Of a stretch of DNA of 60,399 nucleotides, positions 1 to 7,990 are shown piece after piece. The stretch is from JANWXD01 sp037446115. GTDB taxonomy: Bacteria > Acidobacteriota > Terriglobia > Bryobacterales > Bryobacteraceae. The notes below the pieces were generated by a model. That model saw only the letters and a program-made list of their open reading frames with translations. It did no database searches and was not told the origin of the DNA. The position numbers and the translations under genes were made by a program. The stretch lies in assembly GCA_037446115.1 (NCBI GenBank), contig JBBIJF010000027.1, positions 1-60,399 of the forward strand, written 5' to 3'. Within the stretch, counting starts at the first letter, position 1, and every line of letters starts with the position of its first letter.

Positions 1-416
1 GCCCGCAGGAGGACGTTCTGCCGGGCGCCGGCGCTCGAAGGCGAAGTGCTGAAGGCGGAAAAAGCCTGGTAAAGCCGATCGAGAGCCGCGGCAATACCGG
101 TGCCGGCGGTGACCGGGAGCACGGCCTCGATGGCCTCCAGTCTGAGCGACTGTTCTTCAAAGCGGCCCAACAAAGAATTCTGGCTCCGGACGGCCTGCTC
201 GCTGTAGACGTCCCGTGCGCTTTCCAGAATCCCGGGCCGCACACCGCCGGGAAGGCCGGCCAGCGGATCAAAGGGCTGCGCGATGAGAGCCAGCCGCTGG
301 GCGGCATAACCAGGCGTTGCGGCGTTGGCTACGTTGTTTTGAGTGACTTCGAGCGAACGTTGAAAGGTGCGCAGCGCGTTGGACGAGGAAATCAACGTTG
401 CCAGCAGGCTCGACAT
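1..416 (-). CDS. flgK: Flagellar hook-associated protein 1, FlgK (partial; C-terminus beyond base 1)
   Basis: FlgK is the first junction protein between hook and filament. Only the first 138 codons are in the window and the frame stays open to base 1. The start is the ATG at 416 (MSSLLATL). It is followed by the rod/hook-family N-terminal motif, seen here as VTQNNVANAATPGYAAQR (the ANxxTPGY signature), and then an FlgK-like helical segment with RLYQAFSAFST. It lies 26 bp downstream of the FlgN-like gene, so it is the third gene of a flgM-flgN-flgK operon read from the sigma-28 promoter near 1154-1180. Identity is secure from motif plus context. The rest of the gene, and possibly flgL, should lie just outside. 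Confidence 0.93.
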   Translation of the reverse strand, partial: MSSLLATLISSSNALRTFQRSLEVTQNNVANAATPGYAAQRLALIAQPFDPLAGLPGGVRPGILESARDVYSEQAVRSQNSLLGRFEEQSLRLEAIEAVLPVTAGTGIAAALDRLYQAFSAFSTSPSSAGARQNVLLR

Positions 417-442
417 GCCCGTTTCCTCTCCCGGAGTCTTTC

Positions 443-799
443 TTATGCCTCCAGCCTCAGGCGCGGCTCCGGCGCACAGTCCGCAGGAGCACCGCTTGAG
501 GAGTAACCCGCCGTCAGTGTGTTCCGCAGGCGGACCCAGTTCGTGTAGAACACGGCGGTCTGTTCGAGCAGAGCGGTCACGCGGTCCGCTTCGCGGCGCA
601 AGGCCAATACCACGGCGGGGGCAACCCCGGCCTGCTCCATCACCGAGTGCCGCGACAGCCGCAGGCAGGCTTTCTCCAGGGCCGCGGCGCACTCATCGAG
701 CGCCGGAGGCGAGCCCTCTACGGCCAGCCTCTGTGCTCGGCGAAGCAGCTCCAGCGCTTCCCCGAGCTCGGCGGGAGCATCGAACGGCGCCATCGCCAT
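443..799 (-). CDS. flgN: FlgN-like flagellar export chaperone
   Basis: This is a 118-residue, largely helical protein with no membrane segment. It sits between flgM and flgK, where FlgN, the export chaperone for the junction proteins FlgK and FlgL, normally lies. Sequence support is modest. There is a long amphipathic helix region (about residues 10-85) ending in a LLEQTAVFYTNWVRLRNTLT stretch, similar in character to FlgN-family C-termini. The family is very divergent, so the call rests mainly on size, helicity and gene order. The ATG at 799 lies 4 bp after the flgM stop, suggesting coupled translation; a second in-frame ATG two codons later is an alternative start. Confidence 0.7.
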   Translation of the reverse strand: MAMAPFDAPAELGEALELLRRAQRLAVEGSPPALDECAAALEKACLRLSRHSVMEQAGVAPAVVLALRREADRVTALLEQTAVFYTNWVRLRNTLTAGYSSSGAPADCAPEPRLRLEA

Positions 800-803
800 G
801 GAG

Positions 804-1109
804 TTACCCGGCAGGCTGCGGCGAGGTTTCCGCCAGAATCTCGTCGGCGATCTTGCGGCTCAGGGTGGCCACGTCCACCTGGTAGCGGCCGGCCTGATAT
901 TCGTTCCGCAGGTAGGCCACACGGGCCGCATGCTCGGTCTCACCCGTAGCAAGTGACTCGGCCACATGCCGTGCGAGTCGGGAAAGCTGTACCTGATCGG
1001 CCGCCGACTGATAGGCCCCCTCCGGCTGCGCCGGCGCCCGCGAAACACCGCCGGAGGATTCCGGTCGTGCGGCCCCCGTCTCCCGGATGTTGTTGTCACC
1101 GACTCGCAT
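804..1109 (-). CDS. flgM: Anti-sigma-28 factor FlgM
   Basis: A 101-residue FlgM-like protein, the anti-sigma factor that holds FliA inactive until the hook is complete and FlgM is exported. The N-terminal half is low-complexity and probably disordered. The C-terminal half carries the family pattern: a VQLSRLARHV helix, then AARVAYLRNEYQAGRYQVD and KIADEIL, matching the RxxKVxxLRxxIxxGxYxVD...IAxxLL layout. It is the first gene of the flgM-flgN-flgK operon. A sigma-28 promoter sits 45-71 bp upstream of its ATG, so FliA probably drives its own inhibitor, as in other flagellar systems. FliA itself is encoded at 3956-4702. Confidence 0.88.
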   Translation of the reverse strand: MRVGDNNIRETGAARPESSGGVSRAPAQPEGAYQSAADQVQLSRLARHVAESLATGETEHAARVAYLRNEYQAGRYQVDVATLSRKIADEILAETSPQPAG

Positions 1110-1153
1110 CTTTGTTCCCGGCCAATCGGATCTCGCTTACGGTCCTGTTTGCT

Positions 1154-1180
1154 TTATCGGCGGCCCTGCGGGGAACTTTA
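1154..1180 (-). promoter_or_regulatory. Sigma-28 (FliA) promoter for flgM-flgN-flgK
   Basis: Read on the minus strand, the sequence is TAAAGTTC (1180-1173), an 11-base spacer, then GCCGATAA (1161-1154). This matches the sigma-28 consensus TAAAGTTT-N11-GCCGATAA at all but the last -35 base. It lies 45 bp upstream of the flgM ATG, in the divergent gap with the sigma-54 activator gene. Confidence 0.88.
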
Positions 1181-1265
1181 GCCACCTTCGAGATTCCGGG
1201 CGGCATAGAGGCCTTTGTTTCTCATAAAGTTCCCCCGGACAACGCCCGATCTGTCTTGCGGTCTC

Positions 1266-2648
1266 ATGTCGTCCCATCTGCAGATCCTGTGGCTTTCGGC
1301 GGAAGAGTCGGCCCCAAGGCAGCTCGCCGAGCGGTTCCCGGTCACCCATGCCGCCAGCATCGGCGAGGCGCTCAGGTGCCTTCAAAACCAAGAAGATATC
1401 GGAGCGGTAGTGGTCCAGTGCCCCCTTCCGCAGGCCACTGCCCCCGAAGCCTTGCAGTTGCTTGGCGAGGCGGCGCCCCACGTCCCCGCACTGGTCCTCT
1501 ACGAGGAAGCCACCGTCGAAGAGGCGGTCCGTCTGGCCCGTCTCGGCGCTTGGGACGTGCTGCCAGACGCCGCCGATGCCGGCCGCCTGACGGCGCGCCT
1601 GGAGGCCGCCCTCGAAGAGCGGCGCTCGCAAAGTCTGGCTCGCCTCGGCGCCGCCGTCGCCGGCGAACCCTGGCGCCAATATCTGGTCGGCGAAAGCCCG
1701 GCCATGCGCGAGATCATCGAGATCATCCGGCTGATCCGGAACCGCCGCTGCACCGTGCTCATCACCGGGGAAACCGGCACCGGCAAAGAGATGGCCGCCC
1801 GCGCACTGCACATGGCCTCGCCGCGGGCGCACCGACCCTTGGTAACCGTGAACTGTTCGGCGCTTCCGGAGCCCTTGCTCGAGGCCGAGCTGTTCGGGCA
1901 CGTCAAGGGCGCCTTCACCGGAGCGGTCACCAACCGCATCGGCCGTATCGAACAGGCTCACGGCGGGACGCTGTTTCTCGACGAAATCGGCGACATGCCG
2001 GTGGACTTGCAGGCCAAGCTCTTGCGCGTCCTCCAGGAGCGGGAGTTCCAGCGGCTGGGAAGTTCGGAGACCATCCGTGTGGACGTGCGGGTCGTGGCCG
2101 CATCCAACCGCAACCTCGCCGAGCGCGTGCGGGAAGGGAAGTTTCGCGAGGACCTCTACTACCGTCTCAACGTGGTCCCCATCCAAATGCCTCCGCTGCG
2201 CGAGCGGCTGAGCGACGTGCCTTTGCTCGTGTACCACTTCATCGAGAAGATCTGCCGGCAGGAAGCGATCCCCCCAAAACAGATCGTGCGGGAAGCCCTC
2301 GACCGCCTGCGAACATACTCCTGGCCCGGTAACGTCCGCGAGCTGGAAAATGCCGTCGAGAAAGCCATCGCCCTGAGCGGTGACCGTCCCGTTCTGTACC
2401 CGTCGGATTTCCCGCTTCCGCAGGAGCGCAACTGGAAGGACGTGCCGGTGGCGGGCGAGCTTTCCGTGAAACTGCCCGAGGACGGCATTGACTTTGAAGC
2501 GGTGGTGAGCCGTTTTGAATGGAGCATCCTGGAGCAGGCCTTGCGGCGGGCCGGCGGCAACAAAACCCGCGCTGCGAGCCTGCTCCGACTCAAGCGAACG
2601 ACTCTGGCGGCAAAACTCCGGGCCCTGGAAGCCAAAGCCGGTTGCTGA
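1266..2648 (+). CDS. Sigma-54-dependent transcriptional activator of the flagellar locus (FlrC/FleQ-like)
   Basis: A 460-residue bacterial enhancer-binding protein that would remodel RNA polymerase-sigma-54. Residues 1-115 resemble a receiver domain, but the expected phospho-Asp position reads AVVVQCPL, so it is probably not phosphorylated in the usual way. The AAA+ domain has Walker A GETGTGKE (168-175), the sigma-54 contact loop GAFTGA (215-220), Walker B TLFLDE (235-240) and WPGNVREL (353-360). A Fis-type helix-turn-helix follows at about 419-456. I chose ATG 1266; a TTG at 1215 in the same frame would add 17 residues without family support. It is divergent from flgM and converges on the DUF2802-like gene, so flagellar control is likely, though no convincing sigma-54 target was confirmed. 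Confidence 0.85.
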   Translation: MSSHLQILWLSAEESAPRQLAERFPVTHAASIGEALRCLQNQEDIGAVVVQCPLPQATAPEALQLLGEAAPHVPALVLYEEATVEEAVRLARLGAWDVLPDAADAGRLTARLEAALEERRSQSLARLGAAVAGEPWRQYLVGESPAMREIIEIIRLIRNRRCTVLITGETGTGKEMAARALHMASPRAHRPLVTVNCSALPEPLLEAELFGHVKGAFTGAVTNRIGRIEQAHGGTLFLDEIGDMPVDLQAKLLRVLQEREFQRLGSSETIRVDVRVVAASNRNLAERVREGKFREDLYYRLNVVPIQMPPLRERLSDVPLLVYHFIEKICRQEAIPPKQIVREALDRLRTYSWPGNVRELENAVEKAIALSGDRPVLYPSDFPLPQERNWKDVPVAGELSVKLPEDGIDFEAVVSRFEWSILEQALRRAGGNKTRAASLLRLKRTTLAAKLRALEAKAGC

Positions 2649-2653
2649 GCACC

Positions 2654-2670
2654 GCCCGCCCATCGCGGGC
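2654..2670. terminator. Possible bidirectional terminator hairpin
   Basis: GCCCGC (2654-2659) and GCGGGC (2665-2670) form a perfect 6-bp GC stem with a 5-base loop. It lies between the converging ends of the sigma-54 activator gene and the DUF2802-like gene. There is no T-tract on either side, so intrinsic termination is uncertain. Confidence 0.3.
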
Positions 2671-2676
2671 AGGCTC

Positions 2677-3111
2677 TCAGGTGCGTGCGGGAAGCTCCGG
2701 ATGCGCCCCTTCGGTGGCGCCCGCGGCCTGCCGCAACTGGTGGATTTTGATCAGAAGCTCCACTTCGCCCCGCGGCAGGGCTAACATCGAGGCAATCTGG
2801 GCCGAGCTCTGCCCGTTTCGATGCAGACGCAACACCTGTGCGCGCCGCGTCAAGTCCAGCCGCAGAGGTGGTAAACCGGCGGGCCCGCGGCCCGCCGCCA
2901 ACTCACTGCGAGCCTGGTCGAGCTCCTTGCGCAGTTCTTCGACGGCTCTTTGGAGGGCTTGGTCGCGCTCGGTGCACTCCAGGGCCGCTGCCTGCGCATC
3001 CCGTTTGAGCAGAAAAAACAGCCAGAGGCAAAGGCAAACACCGCCGAGCACCAGCAGGCCCTGGGCGGCGGCCAGCGCGATCGTCGTCATCCCGGCGGGA
3101 ACGATGCTCAT
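2677..3111 (-). CDS. Membrane-anchored DUF2802-like protein of the flagellar operon
   Basis: A 144-residue protein with one N-terminal transmembrane helix (about residues 9-35, rich in L/V/A), a charged coiled-coil-like stretch (about 38-80), then a helix-turn-helix-like C-terminal segment (about 88-122) reading VLRLHRNGQSSAQIASML. This architecture matches the DUF2802 family, often found at the end of flagellar operons beside fliN or fliA; its molecular role is not established. Its ATG overlaps the stop of the long FliN-like gene by 4 bp (ATGA), so the two are probably co-translated. The family call is from architecture and context, not a database search. Confidence 0.6.
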   Translation of the reverse strand: MSIVPAGMTTIALAAAQGLLVLGGVCLCLWLFFLLKRDAQAAALECTERDQALQRAVEELRKELDQARSELAAGRGPAGLPPLRLDLTRRAQVLRLHRNGQSSAQIASMLALPRGEVELLIKIHQLRQAAGATEGAHPELPART

Positions 3112-3950
3112 CCGCGCGCCTCCTCGGGTCCGGGCCGTGTTGCAGCCGAGCCGGTGCGCAGTCGGTCGGCGCGGCTGGCAATCTGCTGAATCCGCACGCC
3201 GTAGTTGCCGTCCACGACGACGACCTCACCGAGGGCCACGACGCGGTTGTTCACGATCAACTCCACCGGATCGTCAATGTTGCGCCCGAGTTCGATCACG
3301 CTGCCTGCTCCCAGTTTCAACAGATCTTCCAGGGGCAGTCGCGTGCGCCCGAAAGAGACCGAGACGGGCAGCTCGACGTCGAGCAGCAGATCCATGGGCG
3401 AGGCGGCGTCTGCGTCAGGCGCCACTGTCGCTGCAGCGTCCCCTTGCGCCGGCCCTTCGCCGATCATCCATCCCGGATCCACCCCCACCAGAGCGATTGC
3501 GGGAGCGCCGTCCCCGAGCTGGTACTCGATGCGGATGATCCTCCATCCTTCCGGCGCCGCGTCGGCGGTCGCGCCGGCGGTCACCGAAAGCTCCGCTCCC
3601 AGCCGGGCGGTGGCCGAGACGGCAAAGGAGGAGAAGGCCTGCGCCAGCATCTCCCGGAGCGTGTTGGCGACTTCCTCTTCGGTAATGGAGTCCACGCCGG
3701 CCGCCTGTAGAACCGAGCGTCCCGTCTCGGTCCAGCTTCCCGCCACCAGGCCCGCCCACATGGCGGGCTGCGGTCCGCTCTGAAAGGATTGCTGCCATCC
3801 CAGGAGCTTTTCTGCCGAGACTGAGGGGTCGCCGCCCCGACATTCCCACGGCGGCCGCGTGCCGGCCAGAGATTCCACCACGCCCGCAAACGCTGCGGCC
3901 CAGAGCTCCGCCAGCTCCAGCGTCCTGTCCGTCGAGGGCGTGATCTCCAT
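3108..3950 (-). CDS. Long FliN/FliY-like flagellar switch protein (SpoA domain at C-terminus)
   Basis: About 280 residues. The last 85 are a clear SpoA (FliN C-terminal) domain, with LLLDVELPVSVSFGRTRLPL, then LGAGSVIELGR, VELIVNNRVVALGEVVVVDG and NYGVRI. This domain forms the C-ring base of the flagellar switch and docks the export ATPase complex. The N-terminal ~190 residues are not a standard FliN; they include a region of possible CheC/FliY or FliM-middle character that I cannot assign. In-frame ATGs exist at 3986, 3959, 3956 and 3950. GGAGAGG (3966-3960) is best spaced for the ATG at 3950. The start region overlaps the fliA stop. A second, short FliN lies at 11089-11379. Confidence 0.82.
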   Translation of the reverse strand: MEITPSTDRTLELAELWAAAFAGVVESLAGTRPPWECRGGDPSVSAEKLLGWQQSFQSGPQPAMWAGLVAGSWTETGRSVLQAAGVDSITEEEVANTLREMLAQAFSSFAVSATARLGAELSVTAGATADAAPEGWRIIRIEYQLGDGAPAIALVGVDPGWMIGEGPAQGDAAATVAPDADAASPMDLLLDVELPVSVSFGRTRLPLEDLLKLGAGSVIELGRNIDDPVELIVNNRVVALGEVVVVDGNYGVRIQQIASRADRLRTGSAATRPGPEEARG

Positions 3951-3955
3951 CGTCA

Positions 3956-4702
3956 TCATCCTCTCCAACCGCCCCGGGTGGGCCAACGGTCCTCCAGATA
4001 CGACCGCAGCCGCAGGATGGCTTGCGACTTCAGTTGAGAAATGCGCGAGAGGTGCAGGTGCATGACCTCGGCAATCTCCCGCAGCGTAAGTTCCTGTTCG
4101 TAGTACAGGCTCAGTACCTCCCGCTCGGCGCGGGGCATTTGTTCGATCGCCTCGGCCACCAGCCGTTCCAGTTCTGCGCGCTCAAAAATCTGCGAGGGCA
4201 GCTTCTGGGCGTCGTCCGAAATGCGGTCGAGCAACCCGCGCGCTCCCTCGGCGGGCCCCTCGAGCGTACCCCAGCCGAGTCCTTGCACTTCGACCAGCCA
4301 AGAGCGGTACTCTTCAAGGGTCAGTCCCAGTTCCTCGGCGATTTCCTCCTCAGTGGGCGCCCGCTGCCATTTCTGCTCGGCTGCGGCAATGGCCGCCTCG
4401 ATTTTTTTGGCCTTGCGCCGCTTGTCGCGCGGCGCCCAGTCCAGTCCGCGCAGGCTGTCCAGAATCGCCCCGCGGATCTTGTGTTCGGCGTACGTCTTCA
4501 GCTTGACGTTCTGGCTGGGATCGAAGTTGTCGATCGCGGCAATCAAACCCAGCACGCCTGTGGAGATCAGATCATCCAGACTCACGCTTACAGGCAAGCG
4601 TTCATGGATTCGCCGTGCGATGAGCCGGACCTGCGGCAGGTGTTCCAGAATGAGCCGCTCCCGCTCGGCGCTGCTCAGTTCGGCCTTGGCACATGGGTAC
4701 AT
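3956..4702 (-). CDS. fliA: RNA polymerase sigma-28 factor FliA
   Basis: A 248-residue flagellar/motility sigma factor of the FliA/WhiG family. Region 2 includes LIARRIHERLPVSVSLDDLI and STGVLGLIAAIDNFDP, followed by KTYAEHKIRGAILDSLRGLDW, the typical FliA region 2.4 wording. Region 3 has RAPTEEEIAEELGL. Region 4 has LSLYYEQELTLREIAEVMHL and SRISQLKSQAI. It directs transcription of late flagellar genes; the matching promoter before flgM is visible in this window. The gene follows flhF by 23 bp. In many bacteria flhG lies between flhF and fliA; here it does not. Confidence 0.95.
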   Translation of the reverse strand: MYPCAKAELSSAERERLILEHLPQVRLIARRIHERLPVSVSLDDLISTGVLGLIAAIDNFDPSQNVKLKTYAEHKIRGAILDSLRGLDWAPRDKRRKAKKIEAAIAAAEQKWQRAPTEEEIAEELGLTLEEYRSWLVEVQGLGWGTLEGPAEGARGLLDRISDDAQKLPSQIFERAELERLVAEAIEQMPRAEREVLSLYYEQELTLREIAEVMHLHLSRISQLKSQAILRLRSYLEDRWPTRGGWRG

Positions 4703-4725
4703 AGCTGCCGGTGGGCGGCCGGCTC

Positions 4726-5841
4726 TCAGGCCGCCGCCAGTGCACGCGCTTGCCCGCCGAGGACTGCCTCCACGATCCTGGCCGCCGAGGCCGGTTCGAG
4801 ATCTTCGGGGATGCTCTGCCCCGTGCCCAGGAATGAGACCGGCTTGCCGGTGAGCGCCGCTACGGAAAACATCGGCCCGAGCGAAACGGCCTCATCCAGG
4901 CGCGTGAAAATCAGCTTCGACGGGCGGAAAACCTCAAAGCGCTCCACTGCGAAAAGTAGATCGGCAGTTCGGCCCGCGGCCGGTAGGACCAGATGGACGT
5001 CCAGCTCCGGGTGGCGGCACAGCCAGGAAGCCAATTCGGCCGCCTCCTGCCGGTCCGCCGGGCCGAAACCGCGCGTGTCGAGCAGGATCAGATCCCGGTT
5101 GCGGTGTTCTTCGAGCACCTGCGCCAGCGCCCCGGATGTGTCTAGGATTTGGAATCCGGCGCCCAGGATGGCGGCGTAGGTGCGTAACGGCTCTGCCCCG
5201 GCCACGCGCTCGCTTTCCGTCGAGATGATTTGGAGGCGTAGCTGGTGCTGGATGCCGAAGCGCACGGCGAGCTTCACCAACGTGGTGGTCTTGCCGGCGC
5301 CCGGAGGACCGACGAGCGCCACCACGCGCGGGCGCGCACCCTCCCGGCCCAGTTCCGGGGCCGCTTGCAACCAGGACTCCAGTTGAGCGGCCAGCCCGGC
5401 GCGCGCCTCTGCAGGCGCGGCGCCGGCAAGCGCCGGGTTCGCCCGCTCCAGTATTTGCCGGGCGAGTCCCGCATCCACATCCGCCTCAACCAGCAGCTCC
5501 CACAGAGGGGAAGGCAGGTCGGCCGATTCCCGGCAGTTGAGGGGGCGCCACAGCGCCTGGCGAAGCTCCTGGATCTGCCGGCGGAGTTGCGCCAGTTCCC
5601 GGCTCAACAGATCCGGCAGGCCGGGCCGCGGATTTTCAATGCGACCCAGCTCGCCCAGAAGCCTTGCCGGCGACTCTTCAGCCGGTGCAAGCAAGGCACA
5701 GACAACTTCATAGGCGCCCAGCGCCCTGGCCTCCGGAGGCGCCTTGCGCGATTCGACGATCACGGCCTCGGGCCCCATCTCCCTCCGGGCCTGCTCGACG
5801 GCGGCCTCCACGGTCGGTGCGAAATAGCTTTTAAGCTTCAC
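4726..5841 (-). CDS. flhF: Flagellar biosynthesis SRP-like GTPase FlhF
   Basis: A 371-residue FlhF, the SRP-family GTPase that places the flagellum. It opens with the FlhF-typical MKLKSYFAPTVEAAVEQARRE. A low-complexity linker follows, then an NG domain: P-loop GPPGAGKT (178-185), a STESERVAGAEPL region, LLDTRGFGPADR (254-264), LVLPAAGRTADL (284-295) and FTRLDEAVSLG (312-322), where TRLDE stands for the usual TKLDE. The partner ATPase FlhG, which sets flagellar number, is not adjacent. The stop lies 23 bp before fliA and the start 28 bp after flhA, so it is one operon. Confidence 0.93.
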   Translation of the reverse strand: MKLKSYFAPTVEAAVEQARREMGPEAVIVESRKAPPEARALGAYEVVCALLAPAEESPARLLGELGRIENPRPGLPDLLSRELAQLRRQIQELRQALWRPLNCRESADLPSPLWELLVEADVDAGLARQILERANPALAGAAPAEARAGLAAQLESWLQAAPELGREGARPRVVALVGPPGAGKTTTLVKLAVRFGIQHQLRLQIISTESERVAGAEPLRTYAAILGAGFQILDTSGALAQVLEEHRNRDLILLDTRGFGPADRQEAAELASWLCRHPELDVHLVLPAAGRTADLLFAVERFEVFRPSKLIFTRLDEAVSLGPMFSVAALTGKPVSFLGTGQSIPEDLEPASAARIVEAVLGGQARALAAA

Positions 5842-5869
5842 GGCATGGCCTCCTCTCGGCTGAAACTTT

Positions 5870-7927
5870 TCACTGGATCACCCCCAGAGAAACAACCCGC
5901 ACGGCCGGCGGCACTTCGCTGTGGGAGAGGAAAAACACATTGGGCAGCGAGGTTTCCACCATCTGGCGCAGGAAATAGCGAGCGCCGCTCGAGGTCAGCA
6001 CCACCACAGGCGTACCGCCCGCGCCCACTTTCCGCTCGATGCGTTGCACGATGTCACGAATCGTCTCGGGCGATGCGGCCAGATGGCTGGAGTGCTCGCC
6101 GTGTTCCACTGCGGACTCGACCGCTTTTTCGATTCCCGAATCCAGGAACCAGGCCGGCAGCTCTCCGGCGGCGTTCAAATACGGCTTGACGACCGCGCGG
6201 CGGATGGCCTGGCGGACGTATTCGGTGAGCAGCACCGGGTTTTTCGTCATCGTGGCCGCCTCTCCCAAAGCCTCCAGAATCGAGACGGCATCGCGAATCG
6301 GCACCCGCTCCCGCAGCAGGTTCTGGACCACCCGCTGCAGGGTGGCCAGAGGGAGCAGCTTCGGAACCAGATCCTCGACCAGCTTCGGGCTCTCGGCACT
6401 AACGCGATCCAGGAGCTTCTTGGCGTCCTGGCGCGAGAACAGCTCGTGCGCGTGCCGCCGGATCAGCTCCGCCAGGTGTGTCCCCAGCACGCTCACGGCG
6501 TCCACAACGGTGCAGCCCGCCTGGCGGGCGGCTTCCGCCTGTGCCGCCGGAACCCACCAGGCTGCGATCCCAAAGGCGGGTTCTCGTGTGGGCCGCCCGC
6601 TCAAAGAGGGCGGCAGCGCCGTGGTCGGGATCGCCAGTTCGAATCCCTGGGGCAGCTCGTACCGCGCCAGCGGTTCTCCCTTGAGCAGGACGACATACTC
6701 GTAGGCGCCGAGCGAGAGGTTGTCGGTGACGCGCACCGGGGGCAGGATGAATCCGAGTTCGGCGGCGATCTGGCGGCGGATGGCGCCGATGCGCCGCAGC
6801 AGAGGGGAGTTGGCGCCGCCTTCGACCAGCTTCACCAGTCCGAGGCCGACTTCGACCGCCAGCGGCTCCACCCGCAACAGGTCTTCCAGGCTGTCCCGCG
6901 GCGCCGGCGGTTTGGCGGCGGGCACGGACGGAGCCGCGGCGGCACGCTTGCGCATGCGCCAGGCGGCTGCGCCGGAAACGGCGCCGAGCAGCAGGAACGG
7001 AGTCTTGGGGAGCCCGGGAAAGGCCGCCACCGCGACCAACACGCCCGCGGCCAGCAGCAGCGGTTCGGCCGCACCGAACACCTGGCGCTGGAACTCGGCT
7101 CCGAGCCGCGCGTCCGTACTGGCTCGCGTCACGATCAATCCGCCGGAGATGGAAATCATCAGCGCCGGGATCACCGTCACCAGCCCGTCGCCGATCGTCA
7201 GCACGGTGTAGGTCTCCAGGGCCCGGCGCAACTCCATGCCGTGCTGGAAGATGCCGATCAGAAAGCCGGCGATGATGTTGATCCCCGTGATGAGCACGCT
7301 CGCCACGGCGTCCCGCTGCGTGAAACGCGAGGCCCCGTCCATGGCGCCGTAAAAATCGGCTTCCAGAGCCAGCTGGCGGCGTCGCTCCCGGGCCTCGGCC
7401 TCGTCAATCAGTCCGGCGTTCAGGTCCGAGTCAATGGACATCTGCTTGCCCGGCAGAGCGTCCAGCGTGAAGCGGGCGGTGACCTCGGAGATGCGCACCG
7501 CCCCGTGGTTGATCACCACGTACTGGATGGCGATGAGGACCAGGAAGATGACGGCGCCGATGATATAGTTCCCTCCCACCAGGAAACTGCCGAAGGCTTC
7601 GATCACACGCCCGGCCGCCGCCGTACCCGTGTTGCCGTTGAGCAGAATCAGCCGCGAGGAGGAAATGTTGAGCGCAAGCCGGAACAGCGTCAACAGCAGC
7701 AGGGTCGTGGGAAATACGCTGAAGTCCACTGGCCGGCGGATGGACATGGCCACCATCATGACGGTGAGGGACAGCAACAGGTCCGCGGCGATGAGGATGT
7801 CGAGCAGGAAGGGAGGCACCGGGATGATGAGCGCGGCGACGATGGCCAGGACGGCCACCGGAACCGCCATTTCACCGGTTCCCGCCGTGAAGCGCCAGCC
7901 TGTCGTCGCCGTCCGGGCTTCGGGCAT
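5870..7927 (-). CDS. flhA: Flagellar type III export apparatus protein FlhA
   Basis: A 685-residue FlhA, the export-gate component that uses proton motive force and binds substrate-chaperone complexes. The N-terminal half has about eight transmembrane helices (roughly residues 20-330). It contains the conserved cytoplasmic FHIPEP-family loop VTARFTLDALPGKQMSID (149-166) and NAGLIDEAEARERR soon after. The C-terminal half is the large soluble domain, with SLGAYEYVVLLKG, GCTVVDAVSVLGTHL and VVVLTSSGARYFLRQ. Length and motif order fit the family. It lies between flhB and flhF in the same operon. Confidence 0.96.
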   Translation of the reverse strand: MPEARTATTGWRFTAGTGEMAVPVAVLAIVAALIIPVPPFLLDILIAADLLLSLTVMMVAMSIRRPVDFSVFPTTLLLLTLFRLALNISSSRLILLNGNTGTAAAGRVIEAFGSFLVGGNYIIGAVIFLVLIAIQYVVINHGAVRISEVTARFTLDALPGKQMSIDSDLNAGLIDEAEARERRRQLALEADFYGAMDGASRFTQRDAVASVLITGINIIAGFLIGIFQHGMELRRALETYTVLTIGDGLVTVIPALMISISGGLIVTRASTDARLGAEFQRQVFGAAEPLLLAAGVLVAVAAFPGLPKTPFLLLGAVSGAAAWRMRKRAAAAPSVPAAKPPAPRDSLEDLLRVEPLAVEVGLGLVKLVEGGANSPLLRRIGAIRRQIAAELGFILPPVRVTDNLSLGAYEYVVLLKGEPLARYELPQGFELAIPTTALPPSLSGRPTREPAFGIAAWWVPAAQAEAARQAGCTVVDAVSVLGTHLAELIRRHAHELFSRQDAKKLLDRVSAESPKLVEDLVPKLLPLATLQRVVQNLLRERVPIRDAVSILEALGEAATMTKNPVLLTEYVRQAIRRAVVKPYLNAAGELPAWFLDSGIEKAVESAVEHGEHSSHLAASPETIRDIVQRIERKVGAGGTPVVVLTSSGARYFLRQMVETSLPNVFFLSHSEVPPAVRVVSLGVIQ

Positions 7928-7990
7928 CTCGGGCTATCTCCCGTTCCGCCTGCGGAGTGCGCTTGTGGCGTTTCGTTTCTGCATGGCCTG

